From positions 62,001 through 126,000 of the forward strand of contig NZ_JPRM01000023.1 in the NCBI RefSeq assembly GCF_000737695.1: a DNA stretch of 64,000 nt, in the 5' to 3' direction. The position numbers and the translations under genes were made by a program. Positions 7,978 to 16,091 of the stretch are shown piece by piece. The notes beneath the pieces were generated by a model that saw only the letters and a list, made by a program, of their open reading frames with translations, was not told the DNA's origin and did no database searches. The DNA comes from Flavobacterium hydatis (GTDB taxonomy: Bacteria > Bacteroidota > Bacteroidia > Flavobacteriales > Flavobacteriaceae). The number at the start of each line of letters is the position of its first letter. The stretch's first letter is position 1.

Positions 7978-8561
7978 TCTAAATAAGCTGAAATAGCCAA
8001 AATTGTAAAAATTAAATATTGGAATGATAACATTCCTAACCCACGATAAGCATATAAAGGCACCACAATAATGTCGCCAATAATCCAAAGGGTCCAATTT
8101 TCTATCTTTTTCTTTGCCATATACCACATTCCGGTAAAGAATATGCCTGAGGCAAGAATATCAATATAATTATCTTTATGTAACTCGTAATCGAAAAATT
8201 TATAGATACCAAAAACTACAAAAATTGTAATGACGAATAGTCCAATACCTATTATTTTTTCCTGATTATTGGTACGTGTAATTGGTAAATTATCTTCTTG
8301 ATTTGTTCCTTTTGCCCAGTTGTACCAGCCATAAATACTCATAATCGAGAAATATCCATTAATCATCATATCGCCTAAATAACCTGCTATATAAAGCAAA
8401 TAAACCGAAATTACTGTGGCTATTAATCCTGTAGGATATACCCAAATATTTTCTTTTTTAGCAAACCAAACACTTAAAATCCCAAACACAAAAACAAGAA
8501 ACTCTAAGCCAATATGCCAAAGAGGAACATTTTTGTACGCATTAAGAAAAAAATCAATCAT
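7938..8561 (-). CDS. pnuT: PnuC-family vitamin transporter, probable thiamine transporter PnuT
   Basis: 207 aa, with about seven hydrophobic segments as in PnuC proteins. It carries family signatures: YGWYNW in the middle and a Trp-rich segment (NWTLWIIGDIIVVPLY) that lines the substrate site in PnuC transporters. These proteins pass an unphosphorylated vitamin through the inner membrane by facilitated diffusion and depend on a cytoplasmic kinase for trapping. Its 3' end overlaps the start of the NadR-like kinase gene by about 40 bases, a tight pairing that mirrors PnuC with NadR. PnuT rather than PnuC or PnuX is inferred from the TPP riboswitch and receptor nearby; the specificity is not proven by sequence. 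Confidence 0.85.
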   Translation of the reverse strand: MIDFFLNAYKNVPLWHIGLEFLVFVFGILSVWFAKKENIWVYPTGLIATVISVYLLYIAGYLGDMMINGYFSIMSIYGWYNWAKGTNQEDNLPITRTNNQEKIIGIGLFVITIFVVFGIYKFFDYELHKDNYIDILASGIFFTGMWYMAKKKIENWTLWIIGDIIVVPLYAYRGLGMLSFQYLIFTILAISAYLEWKKILNNKIQEY

Positions 8562-8595
8562 TGAATTTGTTTGTTTTTATTACTTAAATCAAGTT

Positions 8596-9324
8596 TTAGG
8601 ATTCAAAAAAATGAACATCATTTTCAAAAGCTGTTCCTATAACTACTAGATCTGCCCCCATTTCATAGGCTTTTTGAATTTGAGACAAAGCTACAATTCC
8701 GCCGCCAACAATTAGTGGGATATTTATATTTTGAGAAATCAATTGAATCATTTCTAAAGGAACGGCTTGCTTAGCTCCACTTCCTGCCTCTAGATAAATT
8801 AATTTATTACCCAACATTTCGCCTGCTTGTGCTGTTGCTAATGCCAAATCGAGATTTGTTCTATCTAGAGGCTTAGTTTTACTAACGCGTGCAACTGCAG
8901 TTTCGTTTCCGCTTTCTATTAAAATATATCCTGTTGGAATAATCTCCAAATTCATTCTTTTTAATATTGGCGCTGCCTGAACCTGATATTCGATTAAATA
9001 ATCTGGATTTCTACCCGACAATAACGATAAAAACAAAATTGCATCGGCTTGTGGCGAAATTTGCGATGGATCTCCAGGGAAAATTATAACGGGCAAAGTC
9101 GTTTTTAATTTTAACTGAAAAACTAAATCTTCGAGAATTGTACTTTCTACCAAACTACCTCCTACAAAAATATGTGTAGCGGGCGATTGATTTATTTTTT
9201 GCAGTAAGCAATCAAGATTTTGCCAAGTAATTTTATCTGGATCCAAAAGAATTGCAAGTAATTTTCGATTCTCGATTTTGGCCAATCGTATTTGTTTGTA
9301 TATGTCTTGTACTTTTTGTTCCAT
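8596..9324 (-). CDS. Geranylgeranylglyceryl / heptaprenylglyceryl phosphate synthase (PcrB-like)
   Basis: 242 aa from the ATG at 9324 (MEQKVQDIYK). A TIM-barrel prenyltransferase with the family's features: AILLDPDK near the N-terminus (Mg/phosphate site), THIFVGGS, an IPTGYILIESG segment binding the polyprenyl chain, IYLEAGSGA, and the phosphate-binding loops VGGGI and GTAFEND. It joins a polyprenyl diphosphate to sn-glycerol-1-phosphate, the first step of archaeal-type ether lipids. Bacteroidetes members of this family (group II, including one from F. johnsoniae) have been studied, but their lipid product's role is unclear. It lies 34 bases upstream of pnuT on the same strand, so it may head that transcript. 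Confidence 0.92.
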   Translation of the reverse strand: MEQKVQDIYKQIRLAKIENRKLLAILLDPDKITWQNLDCLLQKINQSPATHIFVGGSLVESTILEDLVFQLKLKTTLPVIIFPGDPSQISPQADAILFLSLLSGRNPDYLIEYQVQAAPILKRMNLEIIPTGYILIESGNETAVARVSKTKPLDRTNLDLALATAQAGEMLGNKLIYLEAGSGAKQAVPLEMIQLISQNINIPLIVGGGIVALSQIQKAYEMGADLVVIGTAFENDVHFFES

Positions 9325-9377
9325 AACGAGCGTAAAAGTAAAAGTTTTTTTATGCAAGAGAACTATTTCGAATCAAT

Positions 9378-9385
9378 TATATTTG
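9378..9385 (+). promoter_or_regulatory. Bacteroidetes -7 element for the Crp/Fnr operon
   Basis: TATATTTG matches TAnnTTTG, about 35 bases before the ATG at 9420. Confidence 0.55.
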
Positions 9386-9419
9386 TGTATTCGCTTTAAC
9401 TAACGAAAGAAACAAACCT

Positions 9420-10016
9420 ATGATTGCTATTGAGTTACTGGAAAAATATGGTGCAGTACAGAAAAATTTCACAAAAACAGCTGTTATTTTTAAAGAAGGA
9501 AAACTTCCTGCATACTATTTTCAGATCCTTTCGGGCGAAGTAAAAATGAATAATTATAATGATGATGGTCGGGAATTTATTCAGGGCATTTTTTATAAAA
9601 ACCAATCTTTTGGAGAACCTCCTTTATTCTTAAATCAAAATTATCCTGCTAGCGCTGTTGTTGTAGAAGATGCCGAAATACTTTGCGTTCCCAAGGAAAG
9701 TTTCATGAAATTACTAAATGAAAATCCTGCAATTAGCATTAAGATTATCGAAAACTTAGCACAACGTTTGTATTACAAATCGGTAATGGCTGCCGAAATA
9801 TCTACTCATGAACCTGAACATCGTGTGCTAAGATTGATTGATTATGCTATTGCAAATTTTAATTTCAAGAAAGATTCAAACGGTTACCTCATCAATTTTA
9901 CCAGACAACAAATTGGAGATTTATCTGGACTTCGGGTTGAAACTGTTATACGCGCTATAAAATCATTGGAGAAGAAAGGCGAATTAAAAATCATAAACAG
10001 GAAAGTATATCGGTAG
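9420..10016 (+). CDS. Crp/Fnr family transcriptional regulator
   Basis: 198 aa. An N-terminal cyclic-nucleotide-binding-like beta barrel (about residues 15-115; FKEGKLPAYYFQILSGEVKM ... FGEPPLFLNQNYPASAVV), a long dimer helix, and a C-terminal winged helix-turn-helix (FTRQQIGDLSGLRVETVIRAIKSLEKKG). No N-terminal cysteine cluster is present, so it is not an iron-sulfur FNR. It heads a compact cluster with a small membrane protein and a truncated haemoglobin, which suggests response to nitric oxide, nitrosative stress or low oxygen. The effector is unknown. Confidence 0.93.
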   Translation: MIAIELLEKYGAVQKNFTKTAVIFKEGKLPAYYFQILSGEVKMNNYNDDGREFIQGIFYKNQSFGEPPLFLNQNYPASAVVVEDAEILCVPKESFMKLLNENPAISIKIIENLAQRLYYKSVMAAEISTHEPEHRVLRLIDYAIANFNFKKDSNGYLINFTRQQIGDLSGLRVETVIRAIKSLEKKGELKIINRKVYR

Positions 10017-10090
10017 TTTTGCTTTATGATTTGAGTCATAAATGTGAAGTATATGCAGGCAGTAACTTTGTTACTCTAAAATTATATATC

Positions 10091-10372
10091 ATGACACTTT
10101 ATAACTCAACATTCGAAATTTTTAATAAAAGTTACATTGGTTCTGCAACTATGGCAATTATAGGACAAAGCTGTCTTGGCGCTGCCGCAGCAATGTTTGT
10201 TCTGGCTAACGGAACTTCGGTAATACAAATGATTCAGCTTGGTGTAATTGTATTTGCTAGTATCATTGCCAATACTTCTATCCTGGCACAAATGAGCCAT
10301 AAAACGGTTTTTAATCTTATTATAACAAGCGTCTTTTTTAGTATCTTGTTTATTATTATAAATAACATTTAG
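10091..10372 (+). CDS. Small three-helix membrane protein of unknown function
   Basis: 93 aa from the ATG at 10091 (MTLYNSTFEI). Three hydrophobic segments of about 20 residues (ATMAIIGQSCLGAAAAMFVL, a central stretch around IQLGVIVFASIIANTSIL, and LIITSVFFSILFIIINNI) are separated by short polar loops. I do not recognise a named family. It sits between the Crp/Fnr gene and the truncated haemoglobin gene with only 2 bases before the latter, so it is almost certainly co-transcribed and may share their stress role, for instance as a membrane partner of the haemoglobin. Confidence 0.75.
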   Translation: MTLYNSTFEIFNKSYIGSATMAIIGQSCLGAAAAMFVLANGTSVIQMIQLGVIVFASIIANTSILAQMSHKTVFNLIITSVFFSILFIIINNI

Positions 10373-10374
10373 TT

Positions 10375-10764
10375 ATGAGAAAACAAATAGAAAACAGGGA
10401 AGATATATCGCTTCTTGTTAACACTTTCTATACTAAAATAAGAGCCAATGATGAGATTGGCTTTTATTTTAATGATATGATTAAGGATTGGGAAGAGCAC
10501 TTGGAGAAGCTAACTGATTTCTGGGAAACCAATTTATTTGCTGTCAAAAAATACAAAGGCAATCCTATTGAAGCACATAATAAGGTTGATGATCATTTTA
10601 ATCATCAAATTTCATCGCATGAGTTCGGAATCTGGCTAAATGTGTGGTTTGAAACGCTGGAAGAACTTTTTGAAGGAGAAAATGTCGATACTCTTAAACG
10701 TAGAGCAAGAAAAATGAGTACGTTCCTTTATTTGAATATGTTTGAAAACCGTTCTAAGTCTTAG
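10375..10764 (+). CDS. Group III truncated haemoglobin
   Basis: 129 aa. It carries the 2/2 globin pattern of group III: FYTKIRANDEIGFYFND, then HLEKLTDFWETNLF, YKGNPIEAHNKV, and the F-helix region SHEFGIWLNVWFETLEELF, whose histidine is the likely proximal haem ligand. Group III proteins bind O2 or NO and are suspected in nitric-oxide detoxification or redox sensing. It ends the three-gene cluster headed by the Crp/Fnr regulator. After the stop the next 200 bases are repeat-rich and non-coding. Confidence 0.93.
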   Translation: MRKQIENREDISLLVNTFYTKIRANDEIGFYFNDMIKDWEEHLEKLTDFWETNLFAVKKYKGNPIEAHNKVDDHFNHQISSHEFGIWLNVWFETLEELFEGENVDTLKRRARKMSTFLYLNMFENRSKS

Positions 10765-10973
10765 TTGTTATTGTGTAGATTATTACGCTAAGTTTCTCAA
10801 AGAAAGCACGAAGGGACACGAAGTTTTATTAAAGTCATATACTGAAAACTGAGACTTTTTTAGCACACAGATTTGGCTGATTTAGCAGATTATTATTTTG
10901 ATTTCCTCTTATTGATTACTGCGACTGAAAACTGAAACTGTTTTTCACTGGAACTAAAAACTGCGACTAAAAA
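10765..10973. repeat. Repeat-rich intergenic junction
   Basis: Short dispersed repeat modules are packed together here: a CACGAAG-type array near 10800-10822, an ACTGAAAACTGAGAC unit near 10840-10856, a CACAGATTTGGCTGATTT unit near 10865, and GACTGAAAACTGAAACTG with ACTAAAAACTGCGACT around 10923-10975. The last type recurs at about 60440-60502. No gene is visible in this gap. Confidence 0.65.
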
Positions 10974-11606
10974 CTACTTCTCCAGCGCGTAGACTAAAGT
11001 AAAATTCTCAATTTCTTCATAATACACTACAAAGTCTTTTACTAAATCATCAAAATGTAGGCTTGCTAATGTTTTACTTTCTTCTAACGAAAAGGGATTC
11101 ACACGAATATGATCTTTAAAACTTATTCCTTTTTCGTTTCGGATTTTGAATATAGCTTCTTTTGCTCCCCAAATCACAGTAAGTTTTTTAATATATTCTT
11201 CTAACGAATCTGGATTTAAATAATCAAATTCTTTATCGACGAATTTATCGGCGATTCTTAGGATTTTTTCGCGTTGGAGTTCGATATCAATTCCTACGGT
11301 TTCTTCGCTAATAATTATTGCCGAAAAATTATGCGAATGCGTAATTGATATATGATTGTGACAGCTTAAATACGGCTTTCCGAATTGGTCGTAATGCAAA
11401 TCCAGATCGGTAAAACCAGCTTCTTGCATTAGCATACGAACACTTAAGAATCCTCGTTTATGCAAATCAGATTTCATTCCGTTTAAACGAAGTTGTGTTT
11501 TTTCTTTTAAAACTACTTTATCAAGCAACTCTTCGAAAGACTCGGTTATCTTCCAAATTAAAATTTGTGTTGTTGGGTTAAACTGTATTGTTTGATATAA
11601 AGGCAT
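10974..11606 (-). CDS. 4'-phosphopantetheinyl transferase superfamily protein (Sfp-type)
   Basis: 210 aa. The two conserved motifs are visible: VGIDIEL (the Mg-binding Asp pair) and IWGAKEAIFK (the WxxKEA motif), with ITHSHNFSAIII upstream. The enzyme transfers the phosphopantetheine arm from CoA to a serine of an acyl or peptidyl carrier protein. The length and Sfp-like layout suggest broad carrier specificity rather than AcpS. No carrier-protein or NRPS/PKS gene lies nearby. It is transcribed on its own away from the ahcY side. Confidence 0.9.
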   Translation of the reverse strand: MPLYQTIQFNPTTQILIWKITESFEELLDKVVLKEKTQLRLNGMKSDLHKRGFLSVRMLMQEAGFTDLDLHYDQFGKPYLSCHNHISITHSHNFSAIIISEETVGIDIELQREKILRIADKFVDKEFDYLNPDSLEEYIKKLTVIWGAKEAIFKIRNEKGISFKDHIRVNPFSLEESKTLASLHFDDLVKDFVVYYEEIENFTLVYALEK

Positions 11607-11787
11607 TCGTTTTAATTGTGAATTATGAGTTGTTAATTATAAATTATGCATGGTATTAAAAATACGAAAATATAAATTATGTTTTCTAAAGCTTTTAAGT
11701 GATGTAAGTAAATTAATCCTTAAATTATATGAATTTAAATGACTTATATAATATGCTTAGGTCAATTTTAAATATATCTGGTCTTTC

Positions 11788-11872
11788 TAGCCCTGATGGT
11801 AACGGCATCCTATTGTGGCGGGGTTCGCCGCAATAGATATAGTGGACAGCAGGAAATAGCTTCGAATAAAAA
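11788..11872 (+). repeat. Dispersed structured repeat, copy 1 of 2
   Basis: Begins TAGCCCTGATGGTAACGGC and ends GGACAGCAGGAAATAGC. Between these arms lies a hairpin TATTG...CGG-GGTTCG-CCGCAATA. The outer arms can pair (CCTG with CAGG). A second copy at 60604-60683 has the same arms with compensating changes and a different inner hairpin. Role unknown; it is not specific to ahcY. Confidence 0.75.
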
Positions 11873-11955
11873 CCATTTAGCTAAAGTTCAAAAGATTAAG
11901 CAATTAAACATTTCACAAATCTTTTTAGAAAATAGTTAAATATAAAGTTATTACG

Positions 11956-11963
11956 TAAATTTG
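11956..11963 (+). promoter_or_regulatory. Bacteroidetes -7 element for ahcY
   Basis: TAAATTTG matches TAnnTTTG, 31 bases before the ahcY ATG. Confidence 0.55.
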
Positions 11964-11994
11964 CAAAAAATTTATAATTACAAATATACTATAA

Positions 11995-13311
11995 ATGAGT
12001 ACTACAACTACGCCTTTTGTGGCTTTCAAAGTAAAAGATATCTCCCTAGCGGCTTGGGGAAGAAAAGAAATTGAATTAGCTGAAGCTGAAATGCCAGGTT
12101 TAATGGCTCTTCGTGCTGAATATAAAGACGAACAACCTCTTGCAGGTGCTCGTATTGCTGGATGTTTACACATGACTATCCAAACTGCAGTTTTAATCGA
12201 GACTTTAATCGCTCTTGGTGCTGAGGTTACTTGGTCTTCTTGTAACATTTTCTCTACTCAAGATCAGGCTGCTGCTGCTATTGCTGCTGCTGGAATCCAG
12301 GTTTATGCTTGGAAAGGTCTAGATGAGCAATCATTTGACTGGTGTATTGAGCAAACTTTATTCTTTGGTGAAGACAGAAAACCATTGAACATGATTCTTG
12401 ATGATGGTGGAGATTTAACTAACATGGTTATTGACCGTTTCCCTGAATTGGTTCCTGGAATTAAAGGATTATCTGAAGAAACTACAACTGGAGTTCACAG
12501 ACTTTACGAAAGAGTAAAAGCCGGAACTTTACCAATGCCTGCAATCAACATTAATGACTCTGTTACTAAATCTAAATTTGATAACAAATACGGTTGTAAA
12601 GAATCTGCTGTAGATGCTGTACGTCGTGCAACTGACTTAATGTTAGCTGGAAAAAGAGTTATCGTTTGTGGATATGGTGATGTTGGAAAAGGAACTGCTG
12701 CTTCTTTTAGAGGTGCAGGATCTATTGTAACTGTTACTGAAATTGACCCAATTTGTGCTTTACAAGCTGCAATGGACGGTTACGAAGTTAAAAAATTAAA
12801 CACTGTAATTGCTAATGCTGATATCATCATTACAACTACTGGAAATAAAGATATCGTTCTTGGAGAGCACTTCGAGCAAATGAAAGACAAGACTGTTGTT
12901 TGTAACATCGGTCACTTTGATAACGAAATTGATATGGCTTGGTTGAACAAAAACCACGGTGCATCAAAAATCGAAATCAAACCACAAGTTGACAAATATA
13001 CTATCGCTGGAAAAGATATCATCATTCTTGCTGAAGGTCGTTTAGTAAACCTTGGTTGTGCTACAGGTCACCCAAGTTTTGTAATGAGTAACTCATTTAC
13101 AAACCAAACTTTGGCTCAAATCGAATTATGGAAAAACAGTGCTGCTTACAACAATGACGTTTATATGTTACCAAAACATTTAGATGAAAAAGTTGCTGCT
13201 TTACACTTAGCTAAATTAGGCGTTGAACTTGAAGTTTTACGTGATGATCAGGCTGCTTATATTGGTGTTCCGGTTGAAGGTCCTTTCAAACCAGAATACT
13301 ACAGATACTAA
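11995..13311 (+). CDS. ahcY: Adenosylhomocysteinase (S-adenosyl-L-homocysteine hydrolase)
   Basis: 438 aa, the normal bacterial length. It shows ITIQTAVL-type substrate contacts ([16 protein letters not shown]), the NAD-binding Rossmann loop ([19 protein letters not shown]), the [11 protein letters not shown] motif and the hallmark C-terminus KPEYYRY with its conserved Lys and Tyr contacting NAD of the partner subunit. The enzyme splits S-adenosylhomocysteine into adenosine and homocysteine, keeping methylation reactions from product inhibition. It is monocistronic: its own promoter element upstream and a hairpin terminator downstream. Codon choice looks stronger and more regular than in neighbouring genes, as expected for a highly expressed core enzyme. 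Confidence 0.98.
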   Translation: MSTTTTPFVAFKVKDISLAAWGRKEIELAEAEMPGLMALRAEYKDEQPLAGARIAGCLHMTIQTAVLIETLIALGAEVTWSSCNIFSTQDQAAAAIAAAGIQVYAWKGLDEQSFDWCIEQTLFFGEDRKPLNMILDDGGDLTNMVIDRFPELVPGIKGLSEETTTGVHRLYERVKAGTLPMPAININDSVTKSKFDNKYGCKESAVDAVRRATDLMLAGKRVIVCGYGDVGKGTAASFRGAGSIVTVTEIDPICALQAAMDGYEVKKLNTVIANADIIITTTGNKDIVLGEHFEQMKDKTVVCNIGHFDNEIDMAWLNKNHGASKIEIKPQVDKYTIAGKDIIILAEGRLVNLGCATGHPSFVMSNSFTNQTLAQIELWKNSAAYNNDVYMLPKHLDEKVAALHLAKLGVELEVLRDDQAAYIGVPVEGPFKPEYYRY

Positions 13312-13368
13312 ATTGATTTTAGATTTAAGATTGTAGATCTTAGATTTTTAAAATTAAACTGAATATTA

Positions 13369-13398
13369 GAACCCTTGCAGAAATGCGAGGGTTTTTCA
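13369..13398 (+). terminator. Intrinsic terminator after ahcY
   Basis: AACCCTTGCA - GAAA - TGCGAGGGTT, followed by a T-rich tract. A compact GC-containing stem with a GAAA tetraloop. Confidence 0.85.
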
Positions 13399-13544
13399 TT
13401 TTAGATCCTTTTTCAAAATAAGTAAATCGTTTATTTGTATGCGCAAAAACATTTCTTATAAAAAAATTATACCTTTATAGAATAAGTACTTAATTTTAAA
13501 ATAAAAATAAGTCTCAATTTCTCAAATACATAAACATTGTAATC

Positions 13545-15863
13545 TTGAAAAAAACATCTTATTTATTCGTCTTCTTATTTTTACTTATTCTCCCGCAAAT
13601 TATTTTTTCTCAGGAAAAGAAACCCAAAGTCGTTTTAGTCTTAAGTGGTGGTGGAGCAAAAGGACTTGCACATATTCCGCTTTTACAAAAACTAGATTCT
13701 TTACATATCGTTCCTGATCTTATTGTTGGGAATAGTATGGGAAGCATTATAGGAGGTTTGTATGCAATGGGATATTCTGGTGATAGTATCGAGAAATTAA
13801 CTAAAAATATTTATTGGGATAAATTACTTGGCGGAGGTCAGTCATTAAGATCTGCAAGTGTAGAGGAAAAAAGAGAATTCCAGAGATATTTAGTTGGAAT
13901 AGGAATTAAAGATAAAAAACTAAACAGCGTAGGTTCGCTTTTAAATGATCAAAATTTAAGAGAATATCTCTCAGAATTAACTTATCCTGTATATAATATC
14001 AAAGATTTTGATAGTCTGTCAATACCTTTTAGAGCCATGGCTACTGATCTAGCCGAAGGAAAAGAGGTTATACTAAGCAAAGGTAGTTTAGCTTATGCCA
14101 TGAGAGCAAGTATGTCATTGCCTGGTATTTTTAAGCCTATGCCATACGAAAAAACAGTACTAGTCGACGGAGGAGTACTGAATAATTTCCCGACAGATGT
14201 AGCCAAACAAATGGGTGCTGACATTATTATTGGTAGTGATGTAGGTGGCGGAATGGAACCAATAGATAAACTGAACAATCTTATAACGATATTGACTCAA
14301 ACCAGTATGTTCCCGAGTAATATTAAGAATCCTGCAAACCGAAAGCTCTGTGACATCTTAGTAGATCACTTGCCAAACTTACGTTTTTCTACGGCAGATT
14401 TTTCTGATAGCCAAGAAATCTACAAAGATGGTAAAATTGCAACAAATGAAAATCTTCCGGCTTTAATCGCATTATCCGAAAAACTAAAAGGATATACTCA
14501 ACGAACTCACGAATTACCAAACATTCCTTCAGAATTTGTTCTTGACACCATTGTTTACAAAAGAATCAGCCCCGAAAACCTTGCTCTGGTATTAGGAAGA
14601 ATGAACCTTAAAACACATGTAAAATATACCACCAAAGATTTAATAGCAGGAATTAACAGAGCCATGGGTACCAATCTTTTTGACGAGATTACATACAACT
14701 ATTTCATTAAAGACGGCAACAAACTAGGCGTTACAATATTTGGACATGAACGTGCCAAAAACCAACTAAATGCATCCGTACATTACGACACTTACCGAGG
14801 TGTTGGAATCATTTTTAATTACACCGCCAGAAATGTTCTTGCCAGAGCTTCTCGTCTTCTTGTAACCATCGACATAGCTGAGCAACCAAAAGCACGAATC
14901 AATTATCAGAAAAATTTCGGTAAAAATCGAGATTGGTGGTGGTCATCTGAGCTTTATGGGGCCTTATTAAGGGAAGAAATTTATTTTAACGGCAAAGCCT
15001 CAGATAATGTACTTTATAATTCTCTTGAATTTAATAATGAAATCAACAGAAATTTAAATTCCCTTAAAAGTTATTTTGGCTATGGTTTACACTATCAATA
15101 CTCTAATTTAAAACCAAAATACGAAAGAGAATACAATCCTAACTCAATCGATTTTAAGGATTACTCCATAAACAACATAGAATTAAACATGCATTATTCT
15201 TATAATGATATGGATAAAGTTTTCTTTGCCGAAAATGGAACAATTATAAAAGCAAATGTAACCCGATCATTGTTTACAGATGTCTACATCTCTTTGAACG
15301 ATCCGGATCAAACAAGCATATCTGGTTCAACCAATGGTTATACAAAATTTGGTTTCAGTTTTGAGAAGAGAGTACTCTTAAAAAAGAAAATTACAGGAAT
15401 CATTGGGTTCGATTCTTATTTTATTTTTGAGGATAAACTTAATGATGATCAAATCTCATATTCGGATTTTGGTTATGCTTCAAAATATTTTTTAGGAGGA
15501 ATTATACCAAGTTCTGGTAGTAATCGTTTTGCATTTCCTGGCCTTAATGAAGACGAGCTCAATGTTTCGCAATATATGGGCTTAAAACTAGCTTCTCAAA
15601 TAAATCTTATGGGAAAAATCTATCTAACTCCCCATTTTAATATAGCAACTGTTGGTTTTGAGTCTTTTGATAAATACATAAACAACGTATTTACCCCAAA
15701 AGGAAAATGGGATGATGGCTTCGACCCTAGCCTAGTGATGTCTGGAGGAGCAGCTATTTCCTATCAGTCCATTTTGGGTCCTATTCATTTTGATACTTCC
15801 TGGATAAATAATATCGACAAAGTACGCTTGTTTTTTAGTGTCGGATTGTCACTTAATCCTTAA
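13545..15863 (+). CDS. Patatin-like phospholipase with POTRA/Omp85-type barrel (PlpD-like, type Vd)
   Basis: 772 aa starting at TTG, chosen because it gives an intact signal peptide (MKKTSYLFVFLFLLILPQIIFS) and no ATG serves. The patatin domain (about residues 30-300) has the oxyanion loop GGGAKGLAHIP, the nucleophile motif GNSMGS and the Asp motif DGGVLNN, so the Ser-Asp dyad is intact. A POTRA-like linker follows, then a C-terminal beta barrel of the Omp85/BamA type ending in GLSLNP. Proteins of this layout are outer-membrane lipases that present or export their phospholipase domain. It is a single-gene unit on the plus strand. Confidence 0.9.
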   Translation: MKKTSYLFVFLFLLILPQIIFSQEKKPKVVLVLSGGGAKGLAHIPLLQKLDSLHIVPDLIVGNSMGSIIGGLYAMGYSGDSIEKLTKNIYWDKLLGGGQSLRSASVEEKREFQRYLVGIGIKDKKLNSVGSLLNDQNLREYLSELTYPVYNIKDFDSLSIPFRAMATDLAEGKEVILSKGSLAYAMRASMSLPGIFKPMPYEKTVLVDGGVLNNFPTDVAKQMGADIIIGSDVGGGMEPIDKLNNLITILTQTSMFPSNIKNPANRKLCDILVDHLPNLRFSTADFSDSQEIYKDGKIATNENLPALIALSEKLKGYTQRTHELPNIPSEFVLDTIVYKRISPENLALVLGRMNLKTHVKYTTKDLIAGINRAMGTNLFDEITYNYFIKDGNKLGVTIFGHERAKNQLNASVHYDTYRGVGIIFNYTARNVLARASRLLVTIDIAEQPKARINYQKNFGKNRDWWWSSELYGALLREEIYFNGKASDNVLYNSLEFNNEINRNLNSLKSYFGYGLHYQYSNLKPKYEREYNPNSIDFKDYSINNIELNMHYSYNDMDKVFFAENGTIIKANVTRSLFTDVYISLNDPDQTSISGSTNGYTKFGFSFEKRVLLKKKITGIIGFDSYFIFEDKLNDDQISYSDFGYASKYFLGGIIPSSGSNRFAFPGLNEDELNVSQYMGLKLASQINLMGKIYLTPHFNIATVGFESFDKYINNVFTPKGKWDDGFDPSLVMSGGAAISYQSILGPIHFDTSWINNIDKVRLFFSVGLSLNP

Positions 15864-15893
15864 AAAACCTCATAAATCTAAAATTTATAATTT

Positions 15894-16010
15894 GGGCGTG
15901 CCACCATTAAAAAAAAGAGCCGATGAGCATTACGTTCATTGGCTCTTTTATTTAATGCTGTCGGGCTATCCGGGCTACTTTGGTAGCCTCCTCCTATCCC
16001 TCACGCGGCC
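15894..16010 (+). repeat. Dispersed GGGCGTGCC...CCCTCACGC element
   Basis: Begins GGGCGTGCC and ends ATCCCTCACGCGG; GCGTG and CACGC can pair to close it. It contains the phrase GTCGGGCTATCC, a small hairpin GGCTAC-TTT-GTAGCC (near 15972-15988), and a terminator-like hairpin (15911-15951) that may end transcription of the phospholipase gene. I associate these end sequences with a dispersed repeat common in Flavobacterium genomes. Confidence 0.7.
15911..15951 (+). terminator. Terminator hairpin carried within the dispersed element
   Basis: AAAGAGCCGATGA pairs with TTCATTGGCTCTTT around a short loop and is followed by TTATTT. It is preceded by an A run, so it could also work on the opposite strand. 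Confidence 0.75.
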
Positions 16011-16091
16011 GGTAAAAACTCATAAAAATTGATCAAATATTCTACTTTATTTTTGAAATTTAAGTATATTTTTGAAATCCAAAACCCAATT

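Larger units (their letters stand above)
11607..11994. other. 388-base intergenic gap upstream of ahcY
   Basis: Contains a structured dispersed repeat (11788-11872) and the inferred ahcY promoter element (11956-11963). The rest is AT-rich sequence with no open frame I would support. Confidence 0.6.

Noticed and set aside
7978-8127. 50-residue N-terminal extension of the kinase-DUF4301 frame
   Set aside because: It lies inside pnuT, shows no kinase-fold sequence, and the ATG at 7977 directly precedes the P-loop domain.
11788-11872. Possible SAH riboswitch upstream of ahcY
   Set aside because: A second copy of the same element sits at 60.6 kb away from any SAH-cycle gene, and known SAH riboswitches have a different consensus, so it is treated as a dispersed repeat.
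15838-16032. 64-aa plus-strand frame downstream of the phospholipase gene
   Set aside because: It lies across the GGGCGTGCC dispersed element and its terminator; the translation is that of the repeat, with no family features.
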